NCBI RefSeq assembly: GCF_024734385.1
Contig: NZ_JANHAP010000012.1
Location: 62,001 to 126,000 of the forward strand
DNA length: 64,000 nucleotides
From: Dasania sp. GY-MA-18
GTDB taxonomy: Bacteria; Pseudomonadota; Gammaproteobacteria; Pseudomonadales; Dasaniaceae
Reading direction: 5' to 3'
Shown here: piece by piece, positions 21,857 to 28,595 of the stretch
Position numbering within the stretch: the first letter of the stretch is position 1
Layout of the letters: each line of letters opens with the position of its first letter
Made by a program: the position numbers and the translations under genes
The notes under the pieces: generated by a model
Database searches by the model: none
Seen by the model: the letters and a program-made list of their open reading frames with translations, nothing else
Told to the model about the DNA's origin: nothing

Positions 21857-22942
21857 ATGCGAGTGAGTGAACAAATATGGGATAAGAAACGTATAGCAAG
21901 CCTATACCCACTCAATTTAATCGCCCAGCACTTGTTGGACAGATTACTGGCACAGGCCAGCCTTGTGCACCCTAAGCCTGGGCGCTCAGTGATTAAACGC
22001 GGTGAAGCTGCCGCTAGCCACTACCACTACCTATTAGCGGGTGAGGTAGAGTACCGGCTTTCTTTTGAACAGCGCCAGACTATAGATACCAAAGCCAGTG
22101 CCAGTCTTAATCCCTTAGATGAATTATTGCAGCAGGGCGGCAGTGTTAAAGCTGGGCCTGAGTGCAGTATTTTGACGCTAGAGAGAGGCACGGTAGAGCA
22201 GTTTTTATCCTGGAGCGAAAGCCAGGCCTTTCGCGTGGTGCACATGGATGACGACCCCATAGTTGAGCTAAGCGATGTGGCCATCGATGACAACTATGAG
22301 GATGATTGGTCAGAGGTGTTTTTAAAATCCCCTTTGGCTGCCCATATACCAGCAGCTACCTTAATGCAGCTATTTTCGGCTATAGAGGATGTAGAGCTGC
22401 AGCAGGGCGAGGTGGTGATTAAAGAGCATAGCTCCGGCGATTATTTTTACCTATTAAAAAAAGGCGTGGCGCAAGTGCTGACCAGTGCCAGAGGCCCTTT
22501 TGAGGGCGCCAGCTTTGAACTTACCGCAGGCAGTTATTTTGGTGACGAGGCGCTGGTGGCCGACACCCCGCGCAATGCCACCGTGGTGATGGCCAGCGAC
22601 GGTGTATTGGGCCGTTTGGCTAAAGAACAGTTTGAGCAAATCATACTGCAGCCCTTAATGCATAGATTAAGCGAGCAGGAGCTGCAGCAAATACCCGAAC
22701 CGCAGCGCTGTTATTTAGATGTGCGCCTAGCGGCAGAGTATAAGCACGGCCATTACCCTAAAGCACAGAACTTCCCTATCGCCTACATACGCAAGCACCT
22801 AGCTACATTCAGTACCAACAATACTTATATTATTGCGCCGGGCTGCGGCAAGCGGGGGGAGCTGGCTTTGTACTTATTAAAGCAGGCCGGCTACAAGGTG
22901 TTTTTAATGGAGGAGTTACAGTCGCTAGACTCTAGTTGCTAG
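21857..22942 (+). CDS. Cyclic-nucleotide-binding domain protein with rhodanese-like C-terminus
   Basis: The 361-residue protein has a first, degenerate cyclic-nucleotide-binding fold (about 25-130), a second one (about 158-270) and a rhodanese-like domain (about 283-357). The second domain keeps a phosphate-cassette-like loop (FGDEALVADTPRNATV, Arg239). In the rhodanese loop the residues are P328-G-C-G-K-R: proline replaces the catalytic cysteine, and a cysteine lies two places later. No helix-turn-helix is visible, so this is a sensor or adaptor rather than a CRP-type regulator. The ATG is preceded by AGAGGTAG. It is inserted on the opposite strand between dapE and dapD. The last codons are made from a dispersed palindromic repeat. 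Confidence 0.82.
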   Translation: MRVSEQIWDKKRIASLYPLNLIAQHLLDRLLAQASLVHPKPGRSVIKRGEAAASHYHYLLAGEVEYRLSFEQRQTIDTKASASLNPLDELLQQGGSVKAGPECSILTLERGTVEQFLSWSESQAFRVVHMDDDPIVELSDVAIDDNYEDDWSEVFLKSPLAAHIPAATLMQLFSAIEDVELQQGEVVIKEHSSGDYFYLLKKGVAQVLTSARGPFEGASFELTAGSYFGDEALVADTPRNATVVMASDGVLGRLAKEQFEQIILQPLMHRLSEQELQQIPEPQRCYLDVRLAAEYKHGHYPKAQNFPIAYIRKHLATFSTNNTYIIAPGCGKRGELALYLLKQAGYKVFLMEELQSLDSSC

Positions 22943-22985
22943 TAAAAGCGTTTAGAGACTAGCGGCTGTGAACTAGCGACTGGCC
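22918..22985. repeat. Dispersed palindromic repeat, copy A
   Basis: Perfect 10-bp inverted arms CAGTCGCTAG (22919-22928) and CTAGCGACTG (22973-22982) flank smaller words of the same kind (ACTCTAG, TTAGAGACTAGCGGCTG). The same arm and word set appears at 61151-61218. The left arm includes the stop codon of the upstream gene. The element lies between two convergent genes, where it could also act as a transcript end. Confidence 0.8.
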
Positions 22986-24019
22986 TAGTTATTGGTGTGT
23001 AAAGCTTCGTTCAGCTCTATGGCTGTTTTGTTAGTTTTGCACTCTATAGCGCCAGTGATGGAGTTGCGGCGGAATAGCAGGTCGCTTTTGCCTACCAAAT
23101 CACGGGCTTTAACAGTTTCTACCGCTTGGCCTTGGTCGTCTAACACAATAACTTTGGTGCCAGCTGTGATGTATAGGCCCGCCTCGACTATGCAGCGATC
23201 CGCTAAGGGTATGCCTATGCCTGCATTGGCGCCTATTAAGCACTCGTCGCCTACGGAGATAACAATGTTGCCGCCGCCCGATAGGGTGCCCATGGTTGAA
23301 CAGCCGCCGCCTAAGTCAGAGCCCTTACCTACGAATACCCCAGCTGATACACGGCCTTCTATCATGCCTGGGCCTTCGGTGCCGGCATTAAAGTTAACAA
23401 AGCCTTCGTGCATTACAGTCGTGCCTTCGCCTATGTAAGCGCCTAAACGCACACGGGCAGTGTGGGCGATGCGTATGCCTGCAGGCACTACATAGTTAGT
23501 CATTTTGGGGAACTTATCTACGCAATCAACGCTAATGGTCTCACCGTTTAAGCGCGCTTCTAGCTGCGCTTGCGGTAACTCGGCTAAATCGATGGCACCT
23601 TTGTTGGTCCAAGCAACATTGGGTAGCACCCCAAACAAACCGTTTAGGTTAACGCCGTGCGGTTTAACTAAGCGGTGTGATAGTAGATGCAGCTTTAAAT
23701 AGCCCTCGGGTATGGAGCTGGGGTTGTCATCGCTGGCTAAAATAGTGGCCACTAAGGGGCGGCTGCTTTGCTTCATGGCCTTAACGATATCGGCTTGGGC
23801 GGCTTCGCCGGCCTCACGTAAATTGGCTTCTAAAGTGCCTAATTGGCCTTTATCCAGACTTAACGCCTGGTTGCCTTGCTGATAGCCGGTGGCAGCTATC
23901 ACAGCCTTGCTTAGGCCTTCGGAGGGTTTTAGTACCGGCTGGGCGTAGAAAACTTCTAGCCATTCGCCTTTTGCGTTTTGGGTGCCGACCCCTAGGCCTA
24001 TGCTGAATAATGCGCTCAT
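22985..24019 (-). CDS. dapD: 2,3,4,5-tetrahydropyridine-2,6-dicarboxylate N-succinyltransferase DapD (long form)
   Basis: The 344-residue enzyme adds a succinyl group from succinyl-CoA to tetrahydrodipicolinate in the diaminopimelate/lysine pathway. It is the long DapD form known from Pseudomonas rather than the 274-residue E. coli type. The C-terminal half shows hexapeptide repeats of a left-handed beta helix (IGEGTTVMHEG, VGKGSDLGGG, IGANAGIGIPL). It precedes nothing on its own strand before dapE; yffB lies 25 bases upstream and is probably cotranscribed. The start ATG has AGGTAACT upstream. Confidence 0.95.
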   Translation of the reverse strand: MSALFSIGLGVGTQNAKGEWLEVFYAQPVLKPSEGLSKAVIAATGYQQGNQALSLDKGQLGTLEANLREAGEAAQADIVKAMKQSSRPLVATILASDDNPSSIPEGYLKLHLLSHRLVKPHGVNLNGLFGVLPNVAWTNKGAIDLAELPQAQLEARLNGETISVDCVDKFPKMTNYVVPAGIRIAHTARVRLGAYIGEGTTVMHEGFVNFNAGTEGPGMIEGRVSAGVFVGKGSDLGGGCSTMGTLSGGGNIVISVGDECLIGANAGIGIPLADRCIVEAGLYITAGTKVIVLDDQGQAVETVKARDLVGKSDLLFRRNSITGAIECKTNKTAIELNEALHTNN

Positions 24020-24044
24020 GTTGAGTTACCTATAGTTGAAGTAG

Positions 24045-24392
24045 TTAGGAGTTAAAAATTTGTTGATAGTCGCTATCTTTAAAGCCCACGCGGTAAGCTT
24101 TGCCGGTATCTAATAGCGGCCGCTTGATTAAGGTGGGCTGCTCTAATAGTTGTTTGGCAGCTAGTTTGGCATCCATGGCTAGGCGGGTGGCTTCGCTAAG
24201 CTGTTTCCAGGTGGTGCTGCGCTTATTGACCAAGGTTTCCCAGCCCAAGGCTTCCAGCCAGCTGTTAATCTGTTGGGCGTTAATGCCATCGGCGCGAAAG
24301 TCGTGAAAGCAGTAGTCTATATCATGCGCTTCCAGCCATTTGCGGGCTTTTTTGACGCTATCGCAGTTTTTTATGCCGTACAGTGTGACCAC
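24045..24392 (-). CDS. yffB: YffB/Spx-ArsC family protein
   Basis: The 115-residue thioredoxin-fold protein belongs to the ArsC-like YffB group. Seen: Cys near the start in YGIKNCDSVKKARKW, and the closing LIKRPLLD block. It is a glutathione-dependent thiol reductase-like protein of unclear physiology, often next to dap genes, as here (dapD). It starts with GTG at 24392. It is distinct from the arsenate reductase at 6726-7076: the arsenate-binding context differs. Confidence 0.88.
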   Translation of the reverse strand: MVTLYGIKNCDSVKKARKWLEAHDIDYCFHDFRADGINAQQINSWLEALGWETLVNKRSTTWKQLSEATRLAMDAKLAAKQLLEQPTLIKRPLLDTGKAYRVGFKDSDYQQIFNS

Positions 24393-24530
24393 AGTTTACC
24401 CATTGCTCTTAGTGATAAAAGAGCGCAAGGATAACAAAAAACATAGCTCAGCCGCTAGGTTACTAGCTGCTGAGCTTGATAAGTTTGTCGATGGAGGGGG
24501 TGTATTGTTCGGCTTTTAGCCAGTGCGAGT

Positions 24531-26192
24531 TTAGATATCGTACAGGGCGATAACAGTTTTACCATCCTCGGAGATATCCAAGCTATGGCATAGTTTTTTA
24601 ATGAGCATTAAACCGCGGCCGTGGCTGTCTTGCTCCTTGAGGCGGTTGCGCATGGCCAGGTTATAGCCCTGGCCACTATCACTAACCGTGATTTTGAGCT
24701 GGCTGTTTTGCGGCTGGGGCAGGCACTCTAAGCTAATGTTTATATAGCCTTGTTCCAGTTCGGCCAGCCTAGTTAGGCGCTGCTGGTAATATTCTATAAA
24801 ACCCGAACTGTCATCTTTAATATTGGAATCTAATTGTAATAAGCCGTGTTCTAGGGCATTGCTGTATAGCTCGGTAAGTATAGTGGCTATAAAATCTTGA
24901 TGCGCGCTAACGCCGTCGGCGCTCTCTATAAATCGAATAATCGGTGGTATGGGATCGCTGTGGCGCAAGGTGTCGGCGGTTAGCTGTAGCTCTAGCTTCC
25001 AGGGTAACAGCGCCATGTGGTCAGCGCGCGGCGGTTTGACGGGCTCTTGGTTGGCTAGGCCATGATAGCTAAACTCTACTAGGGTTATGTCATCATCTTG
25101 ACAAGTGTTGCGGGTAAAGTTTTTAAGTGCGCTTAATATTTTTTCAAATAGATCCTCGCTTGCGCCATCAAATAAATCCAGCAACCGTTGTTCGCCAAAC
25201 ATCTCACCTTCCTGGTTGTTGGCTTCTTCTATACCATCGGTAAAAAGATAGATGCGATCGTTTTCAACTAGCTCATAGATTTCTATGTTTTGTAAAAACT
25301 CGGCTTCGCTAGTGGCGGCCAGTGGCGGATGAAAAGCGGGGATAATCGTTTTGATGCGGCCCTGGCCGTTATCAATAATTAAGTTGGGGATACCACCAGA
25401 CCAAACAAATAATTGATTGGTATGGGTGTTGATCTCTAGTACCGCAGCTGCCAGCATCATGTGATCGGGCAATATCTGTAATAGGCTTTTGTTAAGCTCG
25501 GCGGCGATAGTGCCTACCGTTAAACCTTTACTGGCCATGGTGCGAAAGGCTGAATAAATGGGGATAACACCTACCGCAGCGGCCAAGCCGTGGCCGGTAG
25601 CATCGCCTATTAATAAGTAGGTGTTATCCGCGGGGCCGTTGGCAGCAAGTAACACATCGCCGTTAAATACCGACACCGGCGACATATGGTATTTTAAATG
25701 GGGGTGATTAATCTGTTTTTTAAACTGATTGGTAAAAATACTTTCAACGACGCGGTGCTCATTTTGTGTGTTTTTGTCTCGGCGCAACAGTTCGAGATTG
25801 GTTTCGTGCATTTTTTGGGTGAGTTGGGCTACCCGTAACTGGGCTTTGATTTTTAAGGTAACGATTTCAACGCTAAAGGGCTTGGATATATAGTCCTCGC
25901 CTAGGCTTAAGCATTTATTTTGGGTGTTGGCTTCGGTAGAGCCGGTGAGAAAGATTATGGGTAAATGTGCCTCGCCAGCCAGTTGTTTGAGTTGCTTGGC
26001 TGTTTCGTAGCCATCTATGCCAGTCATTTTTACATCAAGCAAGACTAAGTCCGGTAGTTGCTTGGCATTTTGTAGGTGCTCTAGCGCTAACTCACCACTT
26101 TTAGCAATAATGGCTTGATGGCCCAAGTCTTCAATAATGCATTCCAGCAGCACGGTAATGGAGTGGCTGTCATCTACAATTAATATATCCAT
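24531..26192 (-). CDS. hsbR: Response regulator with PP2C phosphatase and anti-sigma-type kinase domains (HsbR-like)
   Basis: The 553-residue protein has a REC domain with Asp53 and Lys104, a linker coiled coil (about 120-150), a SpoIIE/PP2C phosphatase domain (about 165-370, with NGD at 177-179 and GDATGHG near 197 as metal sites), and a GHKL kinase-like domain (about 400-553) with an N box (TELYSNALEHG) and a G box (HGRGLMLIKK). This architecture matches Pseudomonas HsbR, which both phosphorylates and dephosphorylates its STAS partner HsbA. It starts two bases after that partner's stop codon. The pair's signal input is the kinase that phosphorylates Asp53, not identified here. Confidence 0.85.
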   Translation of the reverse strand: MDILIVDDSHSITVLLECIIEDLGHQAIIAKSGELALEHLQNAKQLPDLVLLDVKMTGIDGYETAKQLKQLAGEAHLPIIFLTGSTEANTQNKCLSLGEDYISKPFSVEIVTLKIKAQLRVAQLTQKMHETNLELLRRDKNTQNEHRVVESIFTNQFKKQINHPHLKYHMSPVSVFNGDVLLAANGPADNTYLLIGDATGHGLAAAVGVIPIYSAFRTMASKGLTVGTIAAELNKSLLQILPDHMMLAAAVLEINTHTNQLFVWSGGIPNLIIDNGQGRIKTIIPAFHPPLAATSEAEFLQNIEIYELVENDRIYLFTDGIEEANNQEGEMFGEQRLLDLFDGASEDLFEKILSALKNFTRNTCQDDDITLVEFSYHGLANQEPVKPPRADHMALLPWKLELQLTADTLRHSDPIPPIIRFIESADGVSAHQDFIATILTELYSNALEHGLLQLDSNIKDDSSGFIEYYQQRLTRLAELEQGYINISLECLPQPQNSQLKITVSDSGQGYNLAMRNRLKEQDSHGRGLMLIKKLCHSLDISEDGKTVIALYDI

Positions 26193-26194
26193 TG

Positions 26195-26491
26195 TTAGGC
26201 GATAATAAACTTGCTTTCAAAACGGGAAATAATCAGTACTTTTTTAATTTGTGGCCTGCAGTTAATTAATTTTATAGTGCTAATGTTTTTCTCTGTGAGG
26301 TAACGTCTCATATTAAGCAGCATGCCTAAGCCGGAGCTATCCATATATTCTGTGGCTCTAAAGTCGACGATATAAGTTTCAGCGTTTTTATCGGTATAGG
26401 CCTCCCTAAATTGCTCTACCGAATCAAAGTTAAACTTTTCGTCTAAGGTAATGGTGAACTCTTGCTCTTGCTGGGATGTTGCTATAGGCAT
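26195..26491 (-). CDS. hsbA: STAS-domain anti-sigma-factor antagonist (HsbA-like)
   Basis: The 98-residue protein is a single STAS domain. The serine phosphorylation site of SpoIIAA-type proteins is seen as YMDSSGLGMLLNMRRYL (Ser52/Ser53). In the HsbRA system the phosphorylation state of this protein decides whether it binds an anti-sigma factor or a diguanylate cyclase. It is the first gene of a two-gene unit with the HsbR-like gene, and the promoter must lie in the 195-base gap at 26492-26686. It is not near a sigma factor gene in this window. Confidence 0.85.
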   Translation of the reverse strand: MPIATSQQEQEFTITLDEKFNFDSVEQFREAYTDKNAETYIVDFRATEYMDSSGLGMLLNMRRYLTEKNISTIKLINCRPQIKKVLIISRFESKFIIA

Positions 26492-26644
26492 TCTTATCTC
26501 CGTGACTGTGCCATGGGTCAGAGTGGCAGTTGTTTATAGTGTTTGCGGTTGTTTTGTTAATCTTAGACGGGAGTTAAGCAATAGCAACTTTCATAACTAC
26601 TAAATATAAGCAGCTATGATTGAAGTGATGAGATATAGGTTTAA

Positions 26645-26683
26645 TAAAACCTAGCAACCATCCGCAGGTTTTGCGGTTGCTGG
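26645..26683 (-). terminator. Probable terminator after nth
   Basis: On the minus strand, AGCAA and TTGCT arms enclose a CCGCA/TGCGG stem with a CCAT bulge, and a short TTTTATT run follows. It lies just past the nth stop. The bulge and short T-run make it a moderate call. Confidence 0.45.
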
Positions 26684-26686
26684 CTG

Positions 26687-27340
26687 CTAGGCTTTAAGGG
26701 TTTTTTTAGGTTTGCGGCGGTTGGGGTAGCAGCTGCTGCAGATGGGGCATACCGTGCCGTCACAGCCGCGGGCCGAGCAGTACTCGCGACCGTAGTAAAT
26801 AAATTGTAAGTGCAGGGCGTTCCAGCGCTCTTTGGGGAATAGTCGTTTTAAGTCTTTCTCGGTTTGCGCTACCGACTTGCCGCTAGTGAGGCCCCAGCGT
26901 TGCGCCAGCCGGTGTATGTGGGTGTCTACGGGAAAGGCGGGCTGGTTAAAGGCCTGGGCCATGACTACGCCTGCGGTTTTGTGGCCTACGCCGGGTAGTT
27001 TCTCTAGCTCATCCATATCGGCGGGCACTATGCCGTTGTGAAACTCCACCAGCATTTCTGAGAGTTTTTGTATGGCCTTGGACTTCTGAGGTGATAAGCC
27101 GCAGGGGCGTATGATGGCCTGGATGTCTGCTACCGATTGTTTGGCCATAGCAAAGGGGTTGTCAGCCAGCTCGAATAAAGCGGGGGTAACTGTATTGACG
27201 CGCTCGTCGGTACATTGCGCTGATAGCAATACTGCCACCAATAGGGTGTAAGGGTCTTTATGATCCAGTGGTATAGGTGGCTCTGGGTATAAGGCTTGCA
27301 ATTGTTCGAGTATAAAGGCGACTCGCTCGGCTTTTAACAT
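26687..27340 (-). CDS. nth: Endonuclease III (Nth) with atypical C-terminal cysteine pattern
   Basis: The 217-residue DNA glycosylase/AP lyase removes oxidised pyrimidines in base excision repair. Seen: the helix-hairpin-helix with the lyase lysine (LPGVGHKTAG, Lys121) and the catalytic Asp139 (PVDTHIHR). The C-terminal cysteines are at 188, 193, 198, 201 and 204, whereas E. coli Nth binds its 4Fe-4S cluster with spacing C-x6-C-x2-C-x5-C. The cluster may be absent or bound differently. The FPVDTHIHRLAQRWGL section also looks unlike the enterobacterial form. It lies between dapC and the HsbRA pair, not in the rnf operon where many gammaproteobacteria keep nth. Confidence 0.9.
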   Translation of the reverse strand: MLKAERVAFILEQLQALYPEPPIPLDHKDPYTLLVAVLLSAQCTDERVNTVTPALFELADNPFAMAKQSVADIQAIIRPCGLSPQKSKAIQKLSEMLVEFHNGIVPADMDELEKLPGVGHKTAGVVMAQAFNQPAFPVDTHIHRLAQRWGLTSGKSVAQTEKDLKRLFPKERWNALHLQFIYYGREYCSARGCDGTVCPICSSCYPNRRKPKKTLKA

Positions 27341-27369
27341 AGTCTGTAACTTACTATTAGTACGGCTGT

Positions 27370-28569
27370 TTACTTCAGGCTATTTACAAAGTGCTTAATG
27401 CGGTGGGCGGCTTCTATGCACTCGTCTAGCGAGGCGACTAAAGCCATGCGCACCCGTTGCTGGCCGGGGTTGCTGCCGTTAACTTCGCGCCCCAAAAACT
27501 GGCCAGGTAATACGGTGACGTTTTGCTGAGCAAATAATTGCTGGGCAAAATCTTTGTCGCAAATAGGGGTTTTGGCCCATAGGTAAAAGCCCGCATCGGG
27601 TTTTGCCACCTCTAGGCAATCCCCTAAGATATCTAGCACGGCAGTAAATTTTTGTCGGTATAGCTTGCGGTTTTGTTTAACGTGGGCTTCATCCTGCCAG
27701 GCGGCTATGCTGGCAAGTTGGTGCTGTATCGGTAGGGCGCAGCCGTGGTAGGTGCGGTATAGCAAAAAGGCTTGCATGATGTCGGCATCGCCAGCCACAA
27801 AGCCCGAGCGCAGGCCCGGTAAGTTGCTGCGTTTAGACAGGCTGTGAAACACGGCGCAGCGTTTAAAATCATTGCGGCCCAACTCGGCACAGGCTTGTAA
27901 TAAACCGGCGGGGGGCTGTTGTTCGTCAAAATACAGTTCGGAGTAGCACTCGTCGCTGGCGATTACAAAATCGTATTGATCGGCCAGGGCGATTAATTTT
28001 TTTAACACGCTGGTATCAATCACGGCACCGGTAGGATTGCCCGGCGAGCATAAAAATAATAATTGGCAGCGCTGCCAAGTGGCGGCATCTACCTGGTCGA
28101 AGTCGGGAATAAAGCCGTGCTGGTCTAAACAGGGTAGGTAGTGGGGTTCAGCGCCGGCTAGCAGGGCTGCGCCTTCATAGATTTGGTAGAAGGGGTTGGG
28201 GGTGACTATTAATGCATCGTCACGGCGATCGATTACCGCTTGGGTAAAAGCAAATAGCGCTTCGCGAGTGCCGCTAACAGGCAGCACATGTTGTTCGGGG
28301 TTGAGGCTGCCGGGAGCTAGTTGAAAGCGTTGGCTGGCCCAGTTGGCGATGGCGCTGCGCAACTCCGGCAGGCCTTTGGTGCTGGGGTAGTTGCTCAGCA
28401 GCTGTAAATTATTAGCCAGTGTTTCAGTAACAAAGCTGGGGGCTGGGTGTTTGGGTTCGCCTATGGATAGGGCTATATGGGCCAACTCGGCTGGCGCTGT
28501 AACGGCAGCTTTTAAAGCATTGAGTTTTTCAAAGGGGTAGGGGTGTAGGCGTTGTAAATCTGAGTTCAT
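27370..28569 (-). CDS. dapC: Succinyldiaminopimelate transaminase DapC
   Basis: The 399-residue class I PLP aminotransferase makes N-succinyl-LL-diaminopimelate from the keto precursor. Seen: the lysine that holds PLP in HSLSKRSNLPGLRSGF, the SPGNPTGAV block, and SDECYSELYF. The N-terminus NSDLQRLHPYPFEKL is typical of DapC. It lies 26 bases after glnD, the order seen in Pseudomonas (map-glnD-dapC). Together with dapD and dapE it gives three steps of the succinylase pathway within about 8 kb. Confidence 0.93.
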   Translation of the reverse strand: MNSDLQRLHPYPFEKLNALKAAVTAPAELAHIALSIGEPKHPAPSFVTETLANNLQLLSNYPSTKGLPELRSAIANWASQRFQLAPGSLNPEQHVLPVSGTREALFAFTQAVIDRRDDALIVTPNPFYQIYEGAALLAGAEPHYLPCLDQHGFIPDFDQVDAATWQRCQLLFLCSPGNPTGAVIDTSVLKKLIALADQYDFVIASDECYSELYFDEQQPPAGLLQACAELGRNDFKRCAVFHSLSKRSNLPGLRSGFVAGDADIMQAFLLYRTYHGCALPIQHQLASIAAWQDEAHVKQNRKLYRQKFTAVLDILGDCLEVAKPDAGFYLWAKTPICDKDFAQQLFAQQNVTVLPGQFLGREVNGSNPGQQRVRMALVASLDECIEAAHRIKHFVNSLK

Positions 28570-28595
28570 GGGTTTATAGCTTCGCTACTGGTCGA

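Noticed and set aside
22992-23438. 148-codon plus-strand frame across dapD
   Set aside because: Shadow of dapD; the product has no motif and dapD is complete on the minus strand.
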